Origin: Opitutaceae bacterium
GTDB taxonomy: Bacteria > Verrucomicrobiota > Verrucomicrobiia > Opitutales > Opitutaceae
Assembly: GCA_028280945.1 (NCBI GenBank)
Contig: JANQKV010000062.1
Span: 1-47,739, forward strand
Length of the DNA stretch: 47,739 bases
Reading direction: 5' to 3'
Shown one piece after another: positions 40,964 through 47,739 of this stretch. A program made the position numbers and the translations under genes. Position 1 is the first letter of the stretch; the number at the start of each line of letters is the position of its first letter. Below the pieces are notes generated by a model. It did no database searches. It saw only the letters and a list, made by a program, of their open reading frames with translations, and was not told where the DNA came from.

Positions 40964-42031
40964 ATGCCCAATTTCCATATTGCCCTGTTACCCGGAGATG
41001 GCATCGGCCCCGAGGTCGTGGACGCCGCCGTCAAGGTTCTGGATGCAACCCAGCAACGTTTGGCGGACGTTACCCTCTCTTATGAAACGCTCTCCGTTGG
41101 CGCCGATGAATATCTCGCCAACGGTGACCCGCTGCCCGCGGCTACGGTTGAACGCATGAAGCAGGCGGATGCGATGCTGCTGGGTGCCATGGGGTTGCCT
41201 TCCGTACGCTGGCCCAACGGCGTGGAAATGACCCCCCAGATCGATATCCGCGAGCAGCTCGATCTCTTTAACGGCGTCCGGCCCATCAGGCTCTACCACG
41301 AGTCCCACACGCCGCTCAAAGGTTATGGTGGGGCCGACGGCAAACCCATTGACTTCGTCATTATCCGCGAAAACTGCGAAGGCCTGTTCTCCGAGCGCCT
41401 TGCTCCCCGGGTCCCCGATCGTGATTTCGAGACGGATACGATGAAGATCACCCGCCACGGGGCCGAACGCGTCTGCCGCGAAGCGTTCAAACTCGCCGCC
41501 AAGCGCCGCCGGCATGTCACACTGGTCGACAAGGCCAACGTGCTGCCGTCCATGGCATTCTTCCGCAAGATCTTTGACGAGGTGGCCACCGAGTTTCCCG
41601 ACATCACCACCGACCACGTCTACGTGGACGCGATGGCCCTGTTTCTGGTGCAACACCCCGAGAAGTTCGACGTGATGGTCACCGAAAACATGTTCGGCGA
41701 CATCCTGTCCGACCTCGCCGCCGGCATCGTGGGCGGCATGGGCATGGCCCCCTCGGCTGATATCGGTCCGCAACATGCGCTTTTCCAACCCTCCCATGGC
41801 ACGGCCCCCGACATAGCGGGCCAGGGAATAGCCAATCCCATCGCAACCATTCTCTCCGCCGCGTTGATGCTGGATTGGTTTGACCAGCCGGAAACCGTCC
41901 GGGGAGCCCGCCTGATCGAATCAGCCGTCGCCGTGGTCATGGCCGACCCGACCTGCCACACGGCCGATCTCGGCGGCGAAACGAGCACCACCGAGATCTC
42001 CGACCGGATCATCGCCGCACTCTCCGCTTAA
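40964..42031 (+). CDS. isopropylmalate/isocitrate-type dehydrogenase (acid-sugar or tartrate-like)
   Basis: A 355-residue enzyme of the beta-decarboxylating 3-hydroxy-acid dehydrogenase superfamily. It shows LLPGDGIGPEVVDAAVKVLD at the N-terminus, IIRENCEGLFSE, TLVDKANVLPSMAFFRKIF (catalytic lysine region), and the metal/signature run VTENMFGDILSDLAAGIVGG. LPSVRWPNGVEM replaces the typical isopropylmalate loop, so a leucine-biosynthesis role is unlikely; the sequence is closest in feel to tartrate-dehydrogenase-like members. It oxidises a 2-hydroxy acid with NAD, often with decarboxylation. As first gene of an operon containing a DUF1537 kinase, it may take the place that PdxA-type dehydrogenases hold in four-carbon acid-sugar pathways. 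Confidence 0.9.
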   Translation: MPNFHIALLPGDGIGPEVVDAAVKVLDATQQRLADVTLSYETLSVGADEYLANGDPLPAATVERMKQADAMLLGAMGLPSVRWPNGVEMTPQIDIREQLDLFNGVRPIRLYHESHTPLKGYGGADGKPIDFVIIRENCEGLFSERLAPRVPDRDFETDTMKITRHGAERVCREAFKLAAKRRRHVTLVDKANVLPSMAFFRKIFDEVATEFPDITTDHVYVDAMALFLVQHPEKFDVMVTENMFGDILSDLAAGIVGGMGMAPSADIGPQHALFQPSHGTAPDIAGQGIANPIATILSAALMLDWFDQPETVRGARLIESAVAVVMADPTCHTADLGGETSTTEISDRIIAALSA

Positions 42032-42043
42032 CTCCTCCGACTC

Positions 42044-42700
42044 ATGCCCCAAATTATCGACCTGACCCTCGCCGTTGTCCCCGGTTTGCGCGGCGTCGAA
42101 ACTGAACCCGCCTTCACCAAGGCCAAAGACGGCTGGAATGCGTCCACCTGGCACCTGTATTCGCACAGCTGCACCCACATGGATGCCCAGATCCACTTCG
42201 AGGCTGGCCCGGGCACGATTGATCAAACCCCCCTTTCCTCCTGCTTCGGCCCGGCCTGGATGATCCGAATTCTACCCTGCGAACCCAAACGCCTCATCAC
42301 CATCGCCGACCTGGGCGACGTCGCCGAGAAATTCCAACCCGGGGAAAGCCTGATCTTCCACACCGGCTGGAGTGCCCACGTCAACAACCCGGCCGTCTAC
42401 CGCGACCAAATGCCCCGCATCAGTGAGGATCTCGCCCGCTGGACCGTCGCGAAGGAAGTGCGATTGCTCGGTGTTGAGCCGCCCTCCATCGCCGACGTGA
42501 CCGACCTGGCCGAAGTGACGCTTATTCACGAAATCCTGTTGGCCGGCCGGATCAACATCGTCGAGGGCCTGACCAACCTCGAGGCCATCACGTCCGATCG
42601 CGTGCTGTTTGGCGCCACCCCGCTCAAACTGCACGAGAGCGACGGTTCACCGGTGCGGGCCTTTGCTATCGAAGGCGTGGACCCCGATCTTTTCGCCTGA
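42044..42700 (+). CDS. cyclase-family metal hydrolase (PF04199)
   Basis: A 218-residue protein of the cyclase / kynurenine formamidase-like family. The metal-binding motif normally written HxGTHxDxxxH is HSCTHMDAQIH at residues 41-51, with the Gly replaced by Cys. LIFHTGWSAHV and AKEVRLLGVEPPSIAD are further family strands. These enzymes hydrolyse amides or lactones, or act in hydroxy-acid ring closure; the substrate here is probably a lactone or acid derivative of the pathway, by context only. It starts 12 bp after the dehydrogenase stop. Confidence 0.9.
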   Translation: MPQIIDLTLAVVPGLRGVETEPAFTKAKDGWNASTWHLYSHSCTHMDAQIHFEAGPGTIDQTPLSSCFGPAWMIRILPCEPKRLITIADLGDVAEKFQPGESLIFHTGWSAHVNNPAVYRDQMPRISEDLARWTVAKEVRLLGVEPPSIADVTDLAEVTLIHEILLAGRINIVEGLTNLEAITSDRVLFGATPLKLHESDGSPVRAFAIEGVDPDLFA

Positions 42701-42770
42701 TGCCGACCACTTCGCTCCCGCCCCATCGAAAATCTGCATTCGTAACTCGTAATTCGTAAATCCCCCCGCC

Positions 42771-44030
42771 ATGCCCCGCCGATATCTCGTCGTTGTTGCG
42801 ACCTTCTTTCTCTCCTTTCTCCTCTACGTCGACCGCGTCTGCATCGCGACCGCCAAGGACCCCATCATGGCGGACCTGAGCCTGAGCGAGAAGCAATTCG
42901 GCTGGATCCTGTCCATCTTCGCCCTGGGTTACGCGCTCTTCCAAACGCCCTCCGGCATGGCGGCCGACAAGTTTGGCCCGCGCAAACTGCTCGCCTCGAT
43001 CGTTGCCATCTGGTCGCTCTTCACCGGACTGACCGCCTACGCTTGGAACTTCGTTTCCATGCTGGTCGTGCGGTTCCTGTTCGGTGTGGGTGAAGCCGGC
43101 GCCTTTCCGGGCATGTCCCGTGCGGTGTTCTCATGGATCCCCATGAAAGAACGCGGTCTGGTCAAAGGCATCAACCTGTCAGCCTCGCGCCTCGGCGCGG
43201 CGGCCACCATGCCGCTGCTGCCCTTCATGATCGCAGCCATCGGCTGGAAGATGTCGTTCATCGTTCTCATGCTCATCGGTTTCGCCTGGGCGGCCATCTG
43301 GTGGTTCTGGTTCCGGGATGAACCCCAGGATCACCCGACCATCACCGACGAGGAAAAGGCCTACATTGCGGCCAACGTGCAGGATTCTGACGCTCCCGAC
43401 AAACCCGTCGGCAAGCTGCCCATCGGGCACATGCTGAAGTCCCGCAACCTGTGGTTGCTCATGATCCAATACGGGGCCAGCAACTACACGGCCTATTTCT
43501 GCCTATCCTGGCTCTTCGCCTACATCAAGACAACCTACGACCTCAGCTTCACGTCGGCCGGATTCTACGCCATGATTCCCCTGCTTGCCGGCGGCCTCGG
43601 TTGTGTGGCTTCCGGAGCGGCGGTGGATGCGATTTACCGGGCGGGCAAGATCAACCTGTCCCGCCGGTTGCCCGCAATCGTGGGCTTCGCCCTCGCCGCC
43701 CTGGGGTTGCTCATGTCGGTGGGCCAGGAAGGCGTTTGGGGAGCCGTGTTCTGGCTCTCCCTCGCCGTGTTCGGCGTGGACATGATCTTGTCGCCGTCCT
43801 GGTCCTTCTGCATCGACATCGGCGGACGCCATGCCGGGCAGGTTTCAGGCACGATGAACATGGCCGGCAACATCGCCTCGGCCGGCACCGCCCTGGCCTT
43901 CCCTTACCTCCAGGCCTGGACCGGCACCACCAATACCTTCTTTTACCTCGGGGCGGGACTCGCGGCTGTCGCCATGATCAGCTGGGTGATGGTTGACCCG
44001 ACCAAGAAGATTGAGGAGGTGCCGGCGTGA
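42771..44030 (+). CDS. MFS transporter, anion:cation symporter (hexuronate/galactonate type)
   Basis: A 419-residue inner-membrane carrier with 12 helices. LLYVDRVCIATAKDPIMADL, LSEKQFGWILSIFALGYALF, GMAADKFGPRKLL (the loop 2-3 motif of MFS), and LFGVGEAGAFPGMSRAVFSW are typical of the ACS family, whose members (ExuT, DgoT, GudP-like) take up sugar acids with protons. SWSFCIDIGGRHAGQVSGTM in the second half is also family-like. It implies uptake of an aldonate, uronate or aldarate. It follows the cyclase gene by 70 bp and overlaps the next gene by four bases (GTGA). Confidence 0.95.
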   Translation: MPRRYLVVVATFFLSFLLYVDRVCIATAKDPIMADLSLSEKQFGWILSIFALGYALFQTPSGMAADKFGPRKLLASIVAIWSLFTGLTAYAWNFVSMLVVRFLFGVGEAGAFPGMSRAVFSWIPMKERGLVKGINLSASRLGAAATMPLLPFMIAAIGWKMSFIVLMLIGFAWAAIWWFWFRDEPQDHPTITDEEKAYIAANVQDSDAPDKPVGKLPIGHMLKSRNLWLLMIQYGASNYTAYFCLSWLFAYIKTTYDLSFTSAGFYAMIPLLAGGLGCVASGAAVDAIYRAGKINLSRRLPAIVGFALAALGLLMSVGQEGVWGAVFWLSLAVFGVDMILSPSWSFCIDIGGRHAGQVSGTMNMAGNIASAGTALAFPYLQAWTGTTNTFFYLGAGLAAVAMISWVMVDPTKKIEEVPA

Positions 44031-45055
44031 GCCAACTCAAGGTCGTTTGCATCGGCGCGGGCTACTTCGCCCGTTTCCAATACAACGCCTGGACCCGTAT
44101 CCCCGAGACGGAGATCGTCGCGGCGCTGAATCGGTCGCCGGAGAAGCTTTCCGCTTTCGCGGAGGACTATGGCATCCCGCGGACGGCCGCTCTGACCGAC
44201 CTCGAACAGGTTCTCGACGAGGAAAAACCCGACTTCGTCGACATCATCACCCCGCCTGAGACACACCTCGACCTGGTGAACCGAATCGCCGCCCGGGGAA
44301 TCCACGTCATCTGCCAAAAACCCGTCGCCCCCACCGAGGAGGAAAGCCGCGCGGTGGTCGCGGTCGCCGCCAGGCACGGCGTGCGCCTCATGATCCACGA
44401 AAACTGGCGCTGGCAGCCCTGGTATCGTGAAATGAAGCGGCAACTCGACGCGGGAGCCATCGGCGACCTCTACTCCATCGCCGTCCGCATGCGCATGGGT
44501 GATGGTTGGCCGGAGGACGCCTACCTGGCCCGCCAACCCTTCTTCCGCGACTACCCGCGACTGCTGGTGTATGAAACCGGTGTCCATTTCTTGGATACGT
44601 TTCGTTTTTTGGGCGGCGAGATCACGTCCATCTACGCCCGCCTGCAACAGCGCAACCCCGTCATCAAGGGGGAGGACGCCGGCCAGATTGTTTGTGGATT
44701 CGCCTCGGGTGCCACCGCGATGCTCGATGCCTCCCGCTACAACGAGGCCGACACGGCGGACGCCCGCTACACCTTCGGCACCGTGCGGCTCGATGGATCG
44801 AAGGGGCATATCGAACTCGATCTCGAGGGCGGTCTCACCCTGAAACCGCTCGGCGAGGAACCGCGCCCCATCAACTATTTTCACGAGCGCCGCGATTTTG
44901 CCGGCGACTGCGTGCATGCCATCCAACGCCACTTCGTGGACTGCCTGCAGAGCGGAGCTGAATTTGAGAGCACCGGCCAAGACTACCTCAAGACCGTCGC
45001 CCTGGTCGAGGCGGCCTATCGCTCCGCCCGAACCAACCAGGTTGAGGAGCTGTGA
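44027..45055 (+). CDS. Gfo/Idh/MocA-family oxidoreductase
   Basis: A 342-residue NAD(P)-dependent enzyme starting at GTG 44027, translationally coupled to the transporter gene. The Rossmann fold begins KVVCIGAGYFARFQYNAW, then IVAALNRSPEKLSAFAEDYG, DFVDIITPPETHLDLVNRIA, and HVICQKPVAPTEEESRAVVA, which holds the family's catalytic KP lysine. ENWRWQPWYREMKRQLDAGA and YETGVHFLDTFRFLGGE complete the C-terminal domain. Substrate probably a sugar or sugar acid alcohol; the exact reaction is not determinable. Confidence 0.94.
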   Translation: MSQLKVVCIGAGYFARFQYNAWTRIPETEIVAALNRSPEKLSAFAEDYGIPRTAALTDLEQVLDEEKPDFVDIITPPETHLDLVNRIAARGIHVICQKPVAPTEEESRAVVAVAARHGVRLMIHENWRWQPWYREMKRQLDAGAIGDLYSIAVRMRMGDGWPEDAYLARQPFFRDYPRLLVYETGVHFLDTFRFLGGEITSIYARLQQRNPVIKGEDAGQIVCGFASGATAMLDASRYNEADTADARYTFGTVRLDGSKGHIELDLEGGLTLKPLGEEPRPINYFHERRDFAGDCVHAIQRHFVDCLQSGAEFESTGQDYLKTVALVEAAYRSARTNQVEEL

Positions 45056-45097
45056 CAGCTCAAAATCGTCCCTTGTAATTCGTAAATCCAAAATCCC

Positions 45098-45496
45098 ATG
45101 ACTCCCTTCGCTCACAATGGGCTCGATCACTTTGCCATTGCCGTCCCGGACACCGAGGAGGCGCTGAAGCTCTGGCGCGACACCTTCGGCTTTCCCGTGC
45201 TCTACAGCGAGGATGTCAACGGCGCCACGGTGCGGCTCACCCATCTCGACCTCGGCAATACCCACCTGCAGTTGGTTGAACCGCTCACCCTCGACCACCC
45301 CCTGCAGGCTTGGCTCAAAGCCAATGGTTCCGGCCTTCATCACATCTGCTTCAACGTCGATGATGTCGCCGCCGCCGGCGACGCCTCCCCTGTGCCCACG
45401 GCCCCGAACCCGCACCAGGGCACCCAAGGTAAACGCGCCCTCTTTCTGGATCGAAACGCCACTCAAAACATTCAAGTCGAACTGACCGGCCACTGA
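45098..45496 (+). CDS. VOC-family (glyoxalase/epimerase-like) protein
   Basis: A 132-residue one-module-pair VOC metalloprotein. Candidate metal ligands sit where methylmalonyl-CoA epimerase or glyoxalase have them: His11 in LDHFAIAV, Glu61 in LQLVEP, His81/His82 in LHHICFNV and Glu129 in IQVEL. The role could be epimerisation or isomerisation of a pathway intermediate. The loop after residue 90 (AAGDASPVPTAPNPHQGTQG) is short and proline-rich. Its stop overlaps the kinase start by one base (TGATG), so the two are coupled. Confidence 0.9.
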   Translation: MTPFAHNGLDHFAIAVPDTEEALKLWRDTFGFPVLYSEDVNGATVRLTHLDLGNTHLQLVEPLTLDHPLQAWLKANGSGLHHICFNVDDVAAAGDASPVPTAPNPHQGTQGKRALFLDRNATQNIQVELTGH

Positions 45497-46905
45497 TGCC
45501 CGACACCCTGGACAAAGCCGCTGCGATCGCCGCGCTTCTCCCGCCGTGGGCCACGGACGTGCTGCCGTCCATCCGCGCCGGCATCCCGCGCAATTGCCGC
45601 AAGCTTTGGATTCTCGATGATGATCCCACCGGCACCCAGACCATCGCCGGACTGCCGGTCATAACGGACTGGGGGGGGCCCACCCTGCAGGCCGAATTTA
45701 ATGATCCGGCCCCGGCCTGCTTTGTACTCACCAATTCGCGGGGGTTGACGGCCGCGCGTTCACGGGAGCTCCACGAACAGTTCATGCACAACGTGCGCGA
45801 GGCCGCCGGCCAGCGATCGTTCGGAGTCGTGAGTCGCGGCGACTCCACCCTGCGAGGCCACTACCCGTTGGAAACCGATATCATTGCGGCCGGGACCGAC
45901 GGAGAAACCATTACCTTGTTGGCGCCCTATTTTGCCGCCGGAGGACGTTATACCCTGAATGATACGCACTTCGTGGCGGAGGGTGACACCCTGGTCCCGG
46001 CCGGTCGGACTCCCTTCGCCCGCGACACGGTTTTTGGCTACCGGGCCTCCCACCTGCCAAGTTGGGTGGCCGAAAAAACCGGCGGCACCGTGGCCGCTGA
46101 AGACGTCGTCTGCCTGTCTCTCGACCTCATTCGAAAGGAGGGGCCGTCGGCAGTCGGCAAGCTTCTGCGCACCGTGCCCAACGGCGGGGTGGTCGTCGCC
46201 AACGCGGTCGACCAGAGCGACATCGAAGTGGTGGTCGCCGGTGTGCTCGATGCCGAAACGGCCGGGAAGCGCGTGGTGGCCCGCACGGCCGCATCGTATG
46301 TTTGTGCCCGTGTGGGCCAGCGCCCCCCGCCCTTGTTGGAGGGGGCTGAATTGATCAACGTGGCCGGCCGGGGAGGTCTCACCCTGGTGGGCTCCCACGT
46401 GCCCAAAACCACGGCTCAACTCGACGAACTCAAAGGCCAACCCGAAGTGGTCTCGATTGAACTGGACGTGACCGCGTTGTTGGAGGAAGCGACCCGCCAA
46501 CCCACCATCGACCGTACCATCACCCAGTTAAATGAAGCACTGGCGGCCGATCGCGACACCGTCCTGCACACCAGCCGGCAACTAATCCACCGCTCCGGCG
46601 ACAACGCCAATCTTTCCATCAGCGCCGAAGTTTCACGGGCGCTCTGTGATATTGTCAGCTCAGTCGTCCACACCCCCCGCTACCTCATCGCCAAAGGCGG
46701 CATCACTTCCAGTGATACCGCCACCAGGGCTTTGGGGGTAAAACGCGCCATGGTCACGGGCCAAATCCTGCCCGGAGTGCCGGTTTGGCGCCTGGGCGAA
46801 GAGACGCGATTTCCCGGACTCAGCTACATCATTTTTCCCGGCAACGTGGGCGACAACCATGCCCTCGCTGCCGCCGTTTCCAAACTAAAATCCGCTCAAT
46901 CATGA
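45496..46905 (+). CDS. DUF1537 four-carbon acid-sugar kinase family protein
   Basis: A 469-residue kinase. The N-terminal substrate half has DDDPTGTQT (41-49) and SRGDSTLRGHYPLE (113 onward), both hallmarks of the OtnK/DtnK family; the C-terminal nucleotide half has YLIAKGGITSSDTATRALGV and PGNVGDNHALA. Known members phosphorylate threonate, erythronate and relatives so that a dehydrogenase and an aldolase can act. No aldolase or PdxA-type partner is in view, though the operon continues off the window. It overlaps both neighbours by a few bases, which indicates a tight operon. Confidence 0.95.
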   Translation: MPDTLDKAAAIAALLPPWATDVLPSIRAGIPRNCRKLWILDDDPTGTQTIAGLPVITDWGGPTLQAEFNDPAPACFVLTNSRGLTAARSRELHEQFMHNVREAAGQRSFGVVSRGDSTLRGHYPLETDIIAAGTDGETITLLAPYFAAGGRYTLNDTHFVAEGDTLVPAGRTPFARDTVFGYRASHLPSWVAEKTGGTVAAEDVVCLSLDLIRKEGPSAVGKLLRTVPNGGVVVANAVDQSDIEVVVAGVLDAETAGKRVVARTAASYVCARVGQRPPPLLEGAELINVAGRGGLTLVGSHVPKTTAQLDELKGQPEVVSIELDVTALLEEATRQPTIDRTITQLNEALAADRDTVLHTSRQLIHRSGDNANLSISAEVSRALCDIVSSVVHTPRYLIAKGGITSSDTATRALGVKRAMVTGQILPGVPVWRLGEETRFPGLSYIIFPGNVGDNHALAAAVSKLKSAQS

Positions 46906-47739
46906 CCTCACTCCTCCGTTCTCGTCTCATCGCCCTGGCAGTGGGCGTGGCCCTGATCGTCAACGTCGCGAAGGCAGACGCCACCGCGCCCATCGCCCCG
47001 CCTGACTTGGTCTTCGCCGAGGTGGACGGTATTGTGGCCGTGGAGGCCGAGCACTTCGTGAAACAGGAACTCACCGATGTTCGGGCCTTTCACATCACTT
47101 CGACCGAGTTCACCCCGTCCCTGCTGCCCGATCCCGATCCGTCCCATGTGGTCGGCGCAAGTGGTGGCGCCTACCTTGAGGTGTTGCCGGACTCCCGCTG
47201 GACGCATGACGAACAGCTCATTCGCGGAGAGAATTTTTCCAACGAACCCGGCAAACTCGCCATTCTCACCTACCCGGTGAAATTCGAAAACCCCGGCCGC
47301 TATTATTTCTGGGCCCGGCACTTTTCCACCGGCACCGAGGACAACGGATTCCACGTCGGCCTGAACGGGGAATGGCCGGAGAGCGGGCAACGCTGGCAGA
47401 CGGTCAAAAAGCGCGCCTGGGAGTGGGAATGCAAGCAGCGCACGGCCGAAGTGCATAGCGGTGTGCCCATGCAGCTGTTTTTGGATATCCCCTCCGCCGG
47501 AGTGCACGACATCCACATCAGCATGCGAGAGGACGGCGTGGAGATCGACAAGTGGGTCATGGCAAATGACATCGACTGGCGTCCGGAAGGACTTGGTCCC
47601 TCGTCTCAAGTCGCCGCGGGAGAATTGCCGCCGCCTTTCCAACCGGATGCCAACGCGGATGCAGGCGCGGAAGCAGCCGGGGCAAAATCGCTGCCCTATC
47701 CCGACCACTGGACCGAGCGCCCCCAGATTGAAACCAGGG
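46902..47739 (+). CDS. secreted protein with carbohydrate-binding-like domain (3' end beyond window)
   Basis: An open frame from ATG 46902 runs to the window end without a stop (279 codons), overlapping the kinase stop by four bases. The signal peptide (RLIALAVGVALIVNVAKA) is followed by a beta-rich domain: FAEVDGIVAVEAEHFVKQEL, GGAYLEVLPDSRWTHDEQLI, FENPGRYYFWARHFSTGTED, SAGVHDIHISMREDGVEIDK, WVMANDIDW. The EAEHF opening and the closing IDKWVMA strand are those of CBM6/35-like modules. After a Pro/Ala-rich linker another domain would follow. The catalytic part, if any, is not in the window. Its place in the operon links acid-sugar catabolism to an extracellular glycan. Confidence 0.85.
   Translation, partial: MTSLLRSRLIALAVGVALIVNVAKADATAPIAPPDLVFAEVDGIVAVEAEHFVKQELTDVRAFHITSTEFTPSLLPDPDPSHVVGASGGAYLEVLPDSRWTHDEQLIRGENFSNEPGKLAILTYPVKFENPGRYYFWARHFSTGTEDNGFHVGLNGEWPESGQRWQTVKKRAWEWECKQRTAEVHSGVPMQLFLDIPSAGVHDIHISMREDGVEIDKWVMANDIDWRPEGLGPSSQVAAGELPPPFQPDANADAGAEAAGAKSLPYPDHWTERPQIETR

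Noticed and set aside
40964-42031. Leucine biosynthesis leuB
   Set aside because: The substrate loop differs from true 3-isopropylmalate dehydrogenases and the neighbours are acid-sugar genes, not leuA, leuC or leuD.
43943-45493. 516-codon minus-strand frame opposite the Gfo/Idh and VOC genes
   Set aside because: Spans two well-supported genes on the other strand and shows no domain.
1-47739. CRISPR array
   Set aside because: No regularly spaced short repeats with unique spacers were found; the repeats present are dispersed pairs or attC sites.
1-47739. tRNA or rRNA genes
   Set aside because: I saw no cloverleaf with a TTCRANYC loop or conserved rRNA segments, though I could not run a covariance search.

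Overview
The window is a high-GC stretch of about 48 kb from a Gram-negative polysaccharide degrader, most like a member of Verrucomicrobiota (Opitutales-like) or a related PVC bacterium. This rests on gene content: several secreted sulfatases with a formylglycine-generating enzyme, sodium/solute symporters, DUF1080, DUF1593 and ThuA proteins, a TonB-dependent receptor ending in Phe, and a XylR-type regulator. The taxonomic call is inference; there is no rRNA or tRNA gene here.

Layout. (1) 1-2100 is accessory DNA: an integron-type gene cassette with a SUKH protein, a 314-bp decayed copy of the leader and first codons of the downstream GH2 gene, and an AT-rich secreted-protein gene, the last two lying between two copies of a 24-bp repeat. 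(2) 2104-12715 holds carbohydrate genes: ThuA-like protein, esterase, GH2 enzyme, DUF1593 protein, FGE, TPR protein and a 695-residue (alpha/alpha)-barrel-like protein. (3) 12837-15052 is an acid-sugar pair: enolase-superfamily dehydratase plus FAH/AraD1-family enzyme. (4) 15423-21467 has a PagL-like barrel, a beta-helix protein, and the minus-strand operon GHL-like protein, symporter, amidohydrolase. (5) 21637-24909 has two tandem paralogous sulfatases. (6) 24950-27151 is a second accessory island: three integron cassettes (DUF1883-TIR protein, unknown protein, lipoprotein) with well-formed attC sites, no integrase, and a 16-bp inverted repeat at its two ends. (7) 27245-36972 continues the polysaccharide locus: two more sulfatases, GH27, GH43, DUF1080, esterase and a second symporter. 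(8) 37253-47739 has a TonB receptor, a XylR-like regulator and a divergent operon (isopropylmalate-dehydrogenase-like enzyme, cyclase, ACS-type MFS transporter, Gfo/Idh/MocA oxidoreductase, VOC protein, DUF1537 acid-sugar kinase, and a secreted protein cut by the window end).

How it fits together. Secreted sulfatases (matured by the FGE at 8748) and GH2, GH27 and GH43 enzymes would strip a sulfated heteroglycan. The TonB receptor and symporters would import products. The dehydratase/AraD1 pair and the DUF1537 operon would oxidise and cleave acid sugars. A conserved sequence of about 40 bp occurs both in the TonB-receptor/symporter promoter region and in the regulator/operon promoter region, which suggests that the XylR-like protein controls uptake and catabolism together.

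Most unusual features: scattered integron cassettes in a glycan-degradation locus, including a TIR protein; a small cassette with a non-canonical core site whose two ends still match; a REPIN with compensatory stem changes and GTAG heads; the shared operator; and an acid-sugar operon that pairs a DUF1537 kinase with a LeuB-type rather than a PdxA-type dehydrogenase.
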